Positions 6,902 to 13,723 of a DNA stretch of 15,926 bases are shown here, one piece after another; positions within the stretch are counted from its first letter, which is position 1; each line of letters starts with the position of its first letter. A program made the position numbers and the translations under genes. The notes beneath the pieces are model-generated. The model was not told the origin of the DNA. It did not search any database and worked only from the letters and a program-made list of their open reading frames with translations. The stretch covers positions 1-15,926 of the forward strand of contig JBFXDI010000096.1 in assembly GCA_050181295.1 (NCBI GenBank), read 5' to 3'. This DNA is from JBFXDI01 sp050181295. GTDB taxonomy: Bacteria > Pseudomonadota > Alphaproteobacteria > Rhizobiales > Aestuariivirgaceae.

Positions 6902-6916
6902 GGCGAGGCTAGCGCC

Positions 6917-7468
6917 GTGGCGTGCCGGTTACTCGCCGTTCCCGTCTTCCTGCTCTGCCTCGTGTTGTCAGGCGCCTCCGCGGAGACCGTTCCGGAGCCC
7001 GACGGCTATCGCATGGACGACTACCGCGCGGCGGTCCCGGCGACGGTAAGGGGCGGCCGCGCCATAGCGACGCAGGAGGCGCAGGCGCTGTGGCAACGCA
7101 ACAGCGCCGTCTTCATCGACATGCTGCCGCGCGCAGAGAAGCCGGCGAACCTGCCCGCGGGCACCCTCTGGCGCGACAAGCCGCGGATGAGCATTCCCGG
7201 CAGCATCTGGCTCGCCAATACGGGCTACGGCGCCCTCTCGCCCGCGATGGAAAGCGACTTCCGCCGTTCGCTCGAGGAGATATCGGGCGGTGACAAGGCG
7301 AAGCCGCTGGTCTTCTTCTGCCTCGCGGACTGCTGGATGTCCTGGAACGGGGCCAGGCGCGCGATCTCGCTCGGCTACTCGCAGGTGCTCTGGTACGCCG
7401 AGGGCACCGATGGATGGTCCGGGGCGGGCTTGCCGCTCGAGAAGGTGGAGCCGTTCGCGAAGCGCTAG
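6917..7468 (+). CDS. PQQ-dependent catabolism-associated CxxxCW rhodanese-like protein
   Basis: A 183-residue exported protein of the rhodanese-like family described as 'PQQ-dependent catabolism-associated CXXCW motif protein' (TIGR03865, from memory). It starts at GTG 6917 with a purine-rich AGGCGAGG just upstream, 15 bases after xoxJ. The signal peptide is MACRLLAVPVFLLCLVLSGASA. The active-site-like loop is FFCLADCWMSWNGARRA, with Cys135, Cys139 and Trp140, preceded by AVFIDMLPRAEKP, the usual rhodanese acidic strand. Members occur with PQQ alcohol dehydrogenases. A thiol-redox or sulfur-transfer role in maturing the dehydrogenase or its cytochrome is plausible but unproven. It is the last plus-strand gene of the xox block and converges on the lut-like operon. 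Confidence 0.88.
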   Translation: MACRLLAVPVFLLCLVLSGASAETVPEPDGYRMDDYRAAVPATVRGGRAIATQEAQALWQRNSAVFIDMLPRAEKPANLPAGTLWRDKPRMSIPGSIWLANTGYGALSPAMESDFRRSLEEISGGDKAKPLVFFCLADCWMSWNGARRAISLGYSQVLWYAEGTDGWSGAGLPLEKVEPFAKR

Positions 7469-7478
7469 CGATCCGCCG

Positions 7479-8093
7479 TCAGGAAAGGGCGGCCTGCAGA
7501 AGCTTCGAGAGCGAGAACAGGCGCTGCTCGAGCATCTGCGGCACCTCGCACACATAGCGCAGCGATTTCTGCCGCTCGTCGAAGATGCGCATGTCCCAGG
7601 AGACCTGGTCGTTGAGCTGCGAGACCTTCGTGGCGTCGGCGTTGGTTTCTTCCCTCAGCGCGTCGAGCTTCGCATTGTCGTCGCGCACTCGCTCCGCCAG
7701 CGCCTTCTGCTTGCGGCCATAGCGCTCTATGCCCGCCATGACATCGGCGCGATCGGCGTTGAGCCGCTCGAACAGCACGCTCACGACGGCGAGGATCTTG
7801 TCGTGCTTGGTGTCGCCGGCCGTCGCCGCGAAATCCGCGATCGCCTTCCTTGCTTCCTCCTCCGTTGTCCGCCTTGCCGCCAGCAGATCGGCGAGATTGG
7901 CGACGGCCGGGTCTCGTTGAAGCTGCTTGAGCGTTGTCGGATCGAAGTCGGGCCCCTGCCAGGCGGCGGCGAGCGAGATTTCGGACACCTTGCGCTGGAC
8001 GCAGGGCCAGTCCGAGGCCTCCTGGGACGAGGCCGGCGGTCCCGGCAGCATTCCTGCGAGCGCTAGGCAGATGAGAGTGATGTGACGTTTCAT
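7479..8093 (-). CDS. exported coiled-coil protein at end of PQQ-associated ABC operon (LutG position)
   Basis: A 204-residue protein of unknown function. It has a signal peptide (MKRHITLICLALAGMLPGPPASS) and a mature N-terminus containing DWPCVQRKVSEISLAAAW. Most of the rest is charged and helical (residues about 60-190), rich in heptad-like Leu/Ala and Glu/Lys/Arg, suggesting a coiled coil. Two cysteines remain in the mature part (PCVQ near 31 and YVCEV near 180) and could form a disulfide. Its ATG overlaps the permease stop as ATGA, so it is made with the ABC transporter. In M. extorquens an exported protein, LutG, occupies the place after the LutEF transporter genes; I assign that only by position. 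Its stop lies 10 bases from the stop of the convergent CxxxCW gene. Confidence 0.75.
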   Translation of the reverse strand: MKRHITLICLALAGMLPGPPASSQEASDWPCVQRKVSEISLAAAWQGPDFDPTTLKQLQRDPAVANLADLLAARRTTEEEARKAIADFAATAGDTKHDKILAVVSVLFERLNADRADVMAGIERYGRKQKALAERVRDDNAKLDALREETNADATKVSQLNDQVSWDMRIFDERQKSLRYVCEVPQMLEQRLFSLSKLLQAALS

Positions 8094-8950
8094 TCCGAAC
8101 CTCCTGGCCCGCCCCGCCTCGCCATCAGGCCCCGTGTCGGATCATAGGCGGTGATGGCGGCGATCAGGAAGGCGGCCGTCGTCGCGGCCACGATCATCGT
8201 CGCCTGCAGGTTGAACTGCCCGTGCAGCGAGAAGCGGATGAGCTCGACCGCGTGCGTGAACGGGTTCCACTGGCAGATATAGTAGAGAAGCGGGCTCGAT
8301 TCCCTGACGCGCCATAGCGGGTAGAGCGCCGAGGATGCGAAATACATCGGGAAGATCACGAAGTTCATGATGCCGGCGAAATTCTCGAGCTGCTTCACCA
8401 GCGAGGAGAGCAGAAGCCCCATGGCGCCGAACAGGAAACCGCAGAGCACGAGCGCCGGCAGCACGTAGAGATAGCCCATGACGGGAGGCCGCACCTCCCA
8501 CGCCCAGGCGATCGCCAGATAGACATAGGCCTGCATGATCGAGACGGCGACGCCCGCCAGCAGCTTGGAGATGAGCAGGTACCAGCGCGGGAAGGGGCTC
8601 ACCAGCATGGTGCGCATGTTGCCCATCTCGCGGTCGTAGACCATCGAGAGCGACGACTGCATGCCGTTGAAGAGCAGGATCATCGCCACGAGGCCCGGCG
8701 TGATGTAGACCTCGTAGAGCACGTAGGTCTGGTAGGGCGGGATGATCGAGACGCCCAGCACCTGCCGGAAGCCCGCGGCGAAGATGAAGAGCCAGAGGAG
8801 CGGCCTCACCAGCGCGGCGATGAAGCGCTCGCGCTGATGCAGGAAGCGCAGGCCCTCGCGCCACACGATGCCCGCCATGCAGGTGAGATATTCGCCGGCG
8901 CTGAAGCCGCGTCGGCCGGCATGGGTCTCGAGCGGCTGCACGGCGCTCAT
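8090..8950 (-). CDS. lutF: ABC-2 type permease of the PQQ-associated (Lut-like) transporter
   Basis: A 286-residue inner-membrane protein with about six hydrophobic segments in the ABC-2 permease pattern. They include a first helix around LVRPLLWLFIFAAGFRQVLG, a second at ITPGLVAMILLFNG, the coupling-helix region MVYDREMGNMRTMLVSPFPRW, and later segments near GYLYVLPALVLCGFLFGAMG, IMNFVIFPMYFASSALYP and IVAATTAAFLIAAIT. The family matches permeases of the 'PQQ-dependent alcohol dehydrogenase system' ABC transporter and LutF. Its ATG overlaps the ATPase TGA (ATGA) and its own TGA overlaps the next ATG, so the three genes are tightly coupled. ABC-2 permeases usually export, which sits oddly with the substrate-binding protein in this operon. 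Confidence 0.9.
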   Translation of the reverse strand: MSAVQPLETHAGRRGFSAGEYLTCMAGIVWREGLRFLHQRERFIAALVRPLLWLFIFAAGFRQVLGVSIIPPYQTYVLYEVYITPGLVAMILLFNGMQSSLSMVYDREMGNMRTMLVSPFPRWYLLISKLLAGVAVSIMQAYVYLAIAWAWEVRPPVMGYLYVLPALVLCGFLFGAMGLLLSSLVKQLENFAGIMNFVIFPMYFASSALYPLWRVRESSPLLYYICQWNPFTHAVELIRFSLHGQFNLQATMIVAATTAAFLIAAITAYDPTRGLMARRGGPGGSE

Positions 8951-9714
8951 GCCGCGGCCTCGCTCGCCGCGCGCGGGCGGCCGCTGCCGGTGAGCGCCGC
9001 GAAGGCGGCGCGGATGTCGTTGGCGCCGGCCCGCGAGGCGACGTCCGCGGCGGAGCCGGCCGCCAGCACCTTGCCCTGATGCAGAACGACCACGGAATCG
9101 TCGCTTCCCACCTCCTCGATCAGATGCGTCGCCCAGAGCACGCCCACATTGTCCTCAACCACCAGCCGGCGCACATGGCCGATGATGTCGGCGCGGGAGC
9201 GGATGTCGAGGCCGACGGTCGGCTCGTCGAGAAGCAGGAGCATGGGACGATGGAGGAGCGCGCGCGCGATCTCCACCCGCCGCATCTGGCCTCCGGAGAG
9301 GCTCCGCACCTTGTCGTGGGCGCGATCTGTGAGATCGAGGCGCTCCAGGAGCTCGAGCGCCCGGCGGCGTCCTTCGCCCCCGCCGATGCCATGCAGCGCC
9401 GCATGGTAGACGAGATTCTGCAGGATCGAGAGATCGAGGTCCAGGGTCCGCGACTGGAACACCACGCCGAGCCTCCGCAGCGCCTCGCCGGGCTCGCGGG
9501 CAAGCGCATGCCCGAACACTTCGATCGTTCCCTCGCGCGCGTCGTAGAGTCTCGTGACGAGGGCGAACAGCGTCGACTTGCCGGCGCCGTTGAGGCCGAG
9601 CAGCACCGAGAAGCTTCCTGCCTCGACGTCGAGGCTCACGGCGTCGAGCGCGCGCCTTGAGCCGTAGGAATGGCCGAGGTTGCGGATCGAGAGGGCCGGA
9701 CTAGCCGTCGTCAT
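8947..9714 (-). CDS. lutE: ABC transporter ATP-binding protein, PQQ-associated (Lut-like)
   Basis: A 255-residue cytoplasmic ATPase with all ABC motifs: Walker A GLNGAGKST (40-48), Q-loop VVFQSRTLDLDLS, signature LSGGQMRR (139-146), Walker B LLLLDEP (159-165, Glu164) and H-loop WATHLIEE (His197). It resembles the ATPase family of the 'PQQ-dependent alcohol dehydrogenase system' (TIGR03864, from memory) and LutE of M. extorquens. The start at 9714 (MTTASPALSIRNLGHSYG) is preferred because it has AAGG just upstream and places the fold normally; a GTG at 9741 would add nine residues. It powers the adjacent ABC-2 permease, with which it overlaps by four bases. A long hairpin lies just upstream. 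Confidence 0.92.
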   Translation of the reverse strand: MTTASPALSIRNLGHSYGSRRALDAVSLDVEAGSFSVLLGLNGAGKSTLFALVTRLYDAREGTIEVFGHALAREPGEALRRLGVVFQSRTLDLDLSILQNLVYHAALHGIGGGEGRRRALELLERLDLTDRAHDKVRSLSGGQMRRVEIARALLHRPMLLLLDEPTVGLDIRSRADIIGHVRRLVVEDNVGVLWATHLIEEVGSDDSVVVLHQGKVLAAGSAADVASRAGANDIRAAFAALTGSGRPRAASEAAA

Positions 9715-9730
9715 GGCCTTGAGTAACGCA

Positions 9731-9769
9731 TGCCCCGGCACTCCGGTTCAAGCTTGGAGTGTCGGGGCA
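9731..9769 (-). other. long intercistronic hairpin upstream of the ABC ATPase gene
   Basis: TGCCCCGGCACTCC (9731-9744) pairs with GGAGTGTCGGGGCA (9756-9769), a 14-bp stem with one wobble or mismatch and an 11-base loop. It lies between the small exported protein gene and the ATPase gene. On the transcribed (minus) strand no T tract follows, so it is more likely an mRNA-processing or stability element, or an attenuator, than a classical terminator. Confidence 0.55.
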
Positions 9770-9787
9770 GGGTCTCGTCGGGGTTCG

Positions 9788-10036
9788 TCAGCCGCCGATG
9801 ATTTCCTTGGCGTCGTTCACGGCGTCGAAGCACTCGTCCCATTCCTGCTCGCCCGACTCGCGCTCGGCATCGCCCAGCAGCTTCTCGAGCTTCGTCTTGA
9901 CATCGGCCGCCGGGTTCTTGGCGAGCTCCGCCTTGATCAGGTCGATTCCCGCCTGGCAATCGGCGGCATCGTCGGCAAGGGCAGGCGCAGCCCACAGCAT
10001 GGCCGCGCACGCGACGGCGATCAGTCCGGTTCTCAT
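9788..10036 (-). CDS. small acidic exported helical protein, unknown function
   Basis: An 82-residue protein supported by a strong GGGAGGAG ribosome binding site and a clear signal peptide (MRTGLIAVACAAMLWAAPALA). The mature part is about 61 residues, highly acidic and predicted helical: DDAADCQAGIDLIKAEL, then VKTKLEKLLGDAERESGE and QEWDECFDAVNDAKEIIGG. Two cysteines (Cys27 and Cys68) could form one disulfide joining two helices. There is no canonical EF-hand loop, so it is not a lanmodulin by sequence, although the many Asp/Glu could bind cations. It lies in the Lut-like operon between the outer-membrane barrel and ATPase genes. I do not recognise the family. Confidence 0.75.
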   Translation of the reverse strand: MRTGLIAVACAAMLWAAPALADDAADCQAGIDLIKAELAKNPAADVKTKLEKLLGDAERESGEQEWDECFDAVNDAKEIIGG

Positions 10037-10082
10037 GTGGTCTCCTCCCGGGTTGAGTTTGTTGCTTGATCTTCCGTGCCGC

Positions 10083-11018
10083 CTAGAACGTGTAGCCGAA
10101 TGCGGCGAGGAACTGGTGTCGCTCGTGCTCGACGAGGTCGAGATGCGAGCCGTTATCGGGCGAATCTCCGGCTACCTGCAGGGAGTAGGCGGCCATGAAA
10201 TAAGCCCGGTCGCTGATCTGGAAGTAGAGCGTCGGCCCGACATAGAGCGCGTCGCCTTCGAATTGATCGAGCGTTGCGCCCTCGTAGCTCGCGAGATAGC
10301 GCACCTCCGCGCCGAGGAAGAGCTGCGGCGTTACCGCGAGCGTGAGGGCGCCCGATGCCTCGAGGCTCGACTCCCGTACCCAGGCTCCATCCTCCTTGGC
10401 CCATTCGGGGGCGTAAGCGAGGTTGACGGCCGCGAACAGCCGGTCCGGAACGATCGCGGCATCCGCCATGAATTTCATGCCGAGCTCGATATTCGTGGCC
10501 CTCTCGCCCGACCCTTCGTCGTAACGGCTGATCTCCGGCTCTATCGAGAATGCAAGCCCGATCGGAGAAGTCTCGCGGTTGAGGAAACGGTATTTGGATT
10601 CGAACGAGATGCTGTTGAACCCGCCGCCGTCGCGGTTGTCGAGCTCCTCGATGTTCCTGATGTCGTAGAAGAGCAGGGAGGTGCCGAGCGAAAGCTTCCA
10701 GTCGTCGGTCACCCCGTACTCGATCTCCGCTTCCGGCGTGAGCACGGAATAGCGCGACGATTCCGGATCTTCCCGCTTCCTCTTGAAGGCCCCGGTCACG
10801 CCGGCGGAAAGCTCGAGCTCTCCCTTTTCGCCTGTGTCGGTCCCCTCCGTGAAGCCGAAGATATTCTCCGTCTCCACACCCTCGTCCTCCTCGGTTCTGG
10901 TTGCGACCGTATCGTCGTCATCGGCGCGTGCGGCGCGCGGCACGGGCATGATGAGCAAGCCGGCGGCGAGCAGGCCCAGCGCCGCGCCCGCTACCTTTTG
11001 AGAAGCCAGATGCTGCAT
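10083..11018 (-). CDS. outer-membrane beta-barrel protein with acidic N-terminal segment
   Basis: A 311-residue protein. The start is ATG 11018 (MQHLASQKVAGAALGLLAAG) because a longer reading to 11114 would run into the preceding gene and precede the signal peptide. The signal region ends near PRAARA. The mature N-terminus is strikingly acidic (DDDDTVATRTEEDEGVETEN). After it come alternating amphipathic strands, for example GELELSAGVTGAFKRK, DWKLSLGTSLLFYD, ISFESKYRFLN, LGAEVRYLASYEG and YFMAAYSLQVAG. The last residues, FLAAFGYTF, end in aromatic Phe, the outer-membrane insertion signal. About 10-12 strands seem likely. There is no plug or TonB box, so it is not a TonB receptor. In the Lut-like operon it is a candidate outer-membrane pore or metal-binding barrel. 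Confidence 0.8.
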   Translation of the reverse strand: MQHLASQKVAGAALGLLAAGLLIMPVPRAARADDDDTVATRTEEDEGVETENIFGFTEGTDTGEKGELELSAGVTGAFKRKREDPESSRYSVLTPEAEIEYGVTDDWKLSLGTSLLFYDIRNIEELDNRDGGGFNSISFESKYRFLNRETSPIGLAFSIEPEISRYDEGSGERATNIELGMKFMADAAIVPDRLFAAVNLAYAPEWAKEDGAWVRESSLEASGALTLAVTPQLFLGAEVRYLASYEGATLDQFEGDALYVGPTLYFQISDRAYFMAAYSLQVAGDSPDNGSHLDLVEHERHQFLAAFGYTF

Positions 11019-11046
11019 GGTGAGGTTCCCCGACTCCGCCTCGTGG

Positions 11047-11481
11047 TCACTTGATGACGATCTTGCCCGCCATGCCCTTGTCCTTGAGCCCGTCGATCCA
11101 CCATTCGTATTCACCGGGGCGGACGGTCGAGAACTGCACCATCATGGTGCCCTTGCCATCGAACTCGAGATGCGCCGGCGCCCCCGCCATGTGAACCTCG
11201 AGATCGTTGATGACGATCTGGTTCATCCAGACGTTCCGGAAGAATTCCGGCGCCATGAACTTGTACTCGAGCGTCCCGCTCGACGTGATCGGCCAGCGAT
11301 ATCCCTGGCCGGGAATGAGCTCGAAATCCTTCTGGCTCACCGTGAAGTCGTCGCCTTCCTTGCCGAGCACCAGCTCCGGCACCTTCTGGCTCGCGCGCGT
11401 GGGCTTGGCCGTCTGCGCATCTGCCGTAAGACTCATCGCGAAGGCGGCGAGCGCCGCAAGGCTCAGCTGTTTCCAGATCAT
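11047..11481 (-). CDS. exported cupredoxin-like protein lacking the copper cysteine
   Basis: A 144-residue protein with a strong AGAGGAAGGA site upstream and a signal peptide (MIWKQLSLAALAAFAMSLTADA). The mature part reads like a cupredoxin beta-sandwich: SQKDFELIPGQGYRWPITSSG, FRNVWMNQIVINDLEVHM, and the C-terminal hairpin RPGEYEWWIDGLKDKGMAGKIVIK. In a true blue copper protein that last block would read Y-x-F-x-Cys...His...Met. Here the Met and fold residues remain, but the Cys is Ile and the usual His position is not His, and no cysteine occurs in the mature chain. So a type 1 copper site is not possible. It sits 15 bases after the beta-propeller gene and 28 before the barrel gene. Function unknown. 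Confidence 0.75.
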   Translation of the reverse strand: MIWKQLSLAALAAFAMSLTADAQTAKPTRASQKVPELVLGKEGDDFTVSQKDFELIPGQGYRWPITSSGTLEYKFMAPEFFRNVWMNQIVINDLEVHMAGAPAHLEFDGKGTMMVQFSTVRPGEYEWWIDGLKDKGMAGKIVIK

Positions 11482-11496
11482 GGATTTTCCTTCCTC

Positions 11497-12468
11497 TCAG
11501 TTCGGCGAGACGACGACGCCCCAGGGCAGGCCGCCGACGGTTACGGATTTCACGGGCTCATCGGTCGCCACGTCGATGAAGGTGATGTCGTTGGAGTTGC
11601 CGTTGGTCGAGATCACGTACTTCTCGTCGGGCGTGAAGGCGAGCTGCCAGACCCGCTGGCCGACGAGCACGTATTTCTCGACGGCGTAGGTCTCGCCGTT
11701 CACCACCGCCACGCGATTGGCCGGGCCGAGGGCCACATAGCCCTTCTTGCCGTCCTTGGAGATGCGCACGCCCACGGGCTGGATGGCCTCGGGCTTGAGC
11801 CCCGGGATCTCGAAGGTGATCTTGTGCTTGATCTCGCGCGTCTTGTCGTCGATGACGCTGACCGTTCCGCCGATCTCGGCGGAGATCCACACCTCCGAGC
11901 CGTCCTTCTTGTACTCCGCGAAGCGCGGCCGCGAGTCGACCAGCACGTTGTGCGTGATCTCGTCCGTCGACGTGTCGACGAAGTGCGCCATGTTGGTCGT
12001 TTCGGACGTGTTGACCATGGTCTTCCCGTCGGGGCTGATGCCCATCCCCTCGGGCTCGACGCCGACCGGGATCTCCGCCGTCACGGCCTTGCTCTCCATG
12101 TCGACCACGGTCACGAGGTTGTCGTCCTCGTTGGCGATGTAGAGCTTTGCGCCGTCGGGGCTGAGCACGAAGAGCTCGGGGTCGGGACCCGAAGGCAATG
12201 TCGCGACCTTCTCGAAGGTCTTGGTGTCGATCATCTCCACGGTGTCGTCGTCGCTGGTGCAGACGAGGAGGTACTTCCCATCATGTGTGATGGCGATGCC
12301 GCGCGGCCGCTGGCCCACCTTGATGGTATTCACCACCTCCATCTTCTCGGAGTCGACGACACTGACGGTGTTGTCCTTCTCGTTCGAGACATAGACCATG
12401 TAGGCATCGGCCGGCCCCGCCAGGAAGCCGGCTGCGGCGGCGCCGAGGAGCGCGTGTCTGAGCCTCAT
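11497..12468 (-). CDS. lutD: PQQ-associated YVTN beta-propeller protein (LutD-like)
   Basis: A 323-residue periplasmic seven-bladed beta-propeller. It has a signal peptide (MRLRHALLGAAAAGFLAGPADA) followed directly by YMVYVSNEKDNTVSVVD, the first YVTN-type repeat. Further blades recur about every 42 residues, each with a V(S)VID/VD-type strand and a P-x-G-x-x-(I/V) turn, e.g. TVEMIDTKTFEKVATLPSGP, LVTVVDMESKAVTAEIPVG, TVSVIDDKTREIKHKI and ITFIDVATDEPVKSV. It matches the family 'PQQ-dependent catabolism-associated beta-propeller protein' (TIGR03866, from memory). LutD of M. extorquens is of this type and has been implicated in lanthanide handling. It contains no PQQ-type catalytic site that I can see. 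It lies 22 bases after the substrate-binding gene. Confidence 0.88.
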   Translation of the reverse strand: MRLRHALLGAAAAGFLAGPADAYMVYVSNEKDNTVSVVDSEKMEVVNTIKVGQRPRGIAITHDGKYLLVCTSDDDTVEMIDTKTFEKVATLPSGPDPELFVLSPDGAKLYIANEDDNLVTVVDMESKAVTAEIPVGVEPEGMGISPDGKTMVNTSETTNMAHFVDTSTDEITHNVLVDSRPRFAEYKKDGSEVWISAEIGGTVSVIDDKTREIKHKITFEIPGLKPEAIQPVGVRISKDGKKGYVALGPANRVAVVNGETYAVEKYVLVGQRVWQLAFTPDEKYVISTNGNSNDITFIDVATDEPVKSVTVGGLPWGVVVSPN

Positions 12469-12490
12469 TCTATCCTCCCTTGGATTGCGC

Positions 12491-13711
12491 TCACTGGAGC
12501 GAGCATTTTGTTTCCGGCTGGTCGACGCCGAGCGTGTCGAGCTCCGACACTTGGTGCAGGAATCCTTCCTGCGGCGACACGGAGACGACTGACCGGTTGT
12601 CGCTGAGCAGGATCGGCTGGCGGAGCTGCCAGTTCCAGTTCCGGAATGTCACCTTCTGGCCCTTGAAGGCGGCGAGCGAGAAGTCCGGCGACTTGATGTA
12701 GTCGGTGATGACCTTGAGGTCGGCCGACTTCGTCCGCTGCGCCGCCTCGCCCACGATTCGCACGGCGATCCACGCCTGCATGTCCTTCGACTCCATGCGC
12801 CGCCCGATCGCCTTCACGAACCGGTTCTGGATCTGCATCGCGCCCCATTGCTCGTGCGCGGGGTGCCAGGTCGAGGGCACTAGGCCCGCCGAGCCTGCGA
12901 CCGGGCGCGGAATCCAGGTGCGGAAGGGCAGGTAGGTGCCGAAGACCTCGCTCTCGTCGGCCGTCATCACCACGTCATGGTCGGGCAGGCCCTGCATGAA
13001 GACCGGCATCTGCTTCTGGATTTGCACCTGGCCCGTGTCGGTGCGCCGCGCGGTGCCGGTATCCTCGAACACCCGCTCCTCGACGATTTTCGCGCCGAAG
13101 CGGGTGGCCGCGCGCTTGATGGCCTCGGCCCACAGCTTGTCCGGCGGATTGGAGCCTTCGATCAGCACCCAGTTGCGCCACTGCTTCCAGACGAAGTACT
13201 GCGCCAGACCGTCGGCCAGCATCGAGCGCGTGGGAGCCGTGTGGAAGACGTTGCCGCGGCAGTTCTCCTCCCGCAGGCTGTCGTCCGTGGCGCCTGAATT
13301 GAAGACCAGGATGCCGCGCTCCTTCACGGCGTCGGCGATCCTCAGCACCTGCTCGGCCGGCAGGTCGAGCACCAGATAGTTGAAGCCGGCGCCGGCCAGC
13401 CGCTCGACCTCGGGCATCGGGTCCTTGCCCTCGCCGATCACGACGTCCTCGAGCACGAACTTCTGGTTCAGGAATTTGCCGGTGGTGTTGTTGTCGTTGA
13501 TCGCGACCTTGGCGCCGGCGAGGCCCTCGTCCTTCGGCGACACGTCGAGCACGGAGAGGGCGAGCTTCTTGCCTTCCGTCCGCAGGTAGCCGATGCGGTA
13601 TTCGAGCGGATCGCCGGTCTGCGCCAAGGCAGCCGGCGCGAGGCACGCCAAGAGCAGCAGGGCACAGAGCAGCCGGGGAATCGCAAGGGCAGGGCACACG
13701 TCGCTTTGCAT
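12491..13711 (-). CDS. lutA: ABC transporter substrate-binding protein, PQQ-associated (LutA-like)
   Basis: A 406-residue exported periplasmic protein of the type-1 (leucine-binding-like) substrate-binding fold. It matches the 'ABC transporter, substrate binding protein, PQQ-dependent alcohol dehydrogenase system' family (TIGR03863, from memory) and LutA by context. ATG 13711 has GGAG seven bases upstream; ATG 13723 would add four residues and has no visible site. The signal peptide runs to about APAALA. Recognisable segments are YRIGYLRTEGKK, GAKVAINDNNTTGKFL, ERLAGAGFNYLVLDLPAEQVL, ILVFNSGATDDSLREENCRGNVFHTAPTRSMLADGLAQY and WNWQLRQPILLSD. There is no lipobox, so it should be free in the periplasm. 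It is the first gene of the minus-strand operon. Confidence 0.88.
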   Translation of the reverse strand: MQSDVCPALAIPRLLCALLLLACLAPAALAQTGDPLEYRIGYLRTEGKKLALSVLDVSPKDEGLAGAKVAINDNNTTGKFLNQKFVLEDVVIGEGKDPMPEVERLAGAGFNYLVLDLPAEQVLRIADAVKERGILVFNSGATDDSLREENCRGNVFHTAPTRSMLADGLAQYFVWKQWRNWVLIEGSNPPDKLWAEAIKRAATRFGAKIVEERVFEDTGTARRTDTGQVQIQKQMPVFMQGLPDHDVVMTADESEVFGTYLPFRTWIPRPVAGSAGLVPSTWHPAHEQWGAMQIQNRFVKAIGRRMESKDMQAWIAVRIVGEAAQRTKSADLKVITDYIKSPDFSLAAFKGQKVTFRNWNWQLRQPILLSDNRSVVSVSPQEGFLHQVSELDTLGVDQPETKCSLQ

Positions 13712-13723
13712 CGCCAGCTCCAT

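Noticed and set aside
9788..10036. the small acidic protein as a lanmodulin
   Set aside because: It lacks EF-hand loops; the DAERESGEQEWDE stretch has its glycine out of register for an EF-hand.
10083..11018. the barrel protein as LutH-type TonB receptor
   Set aside because: At about 311 residues it is far too short, with no plug domain or TonB box.
9759..11054. 431-codon plus-strand open frame
   Set aside because: Antisense to the barrel and small-protein genes, which have signal peptides and ribosome sites; no domain recognised.
11017..12606. 529-codon plus-strand open frame
   Set aside because: Antisense to the cupredoxin-like and beta-propeller genes; low-complexity Asp/His/Leu composition typical of a GC shadow.
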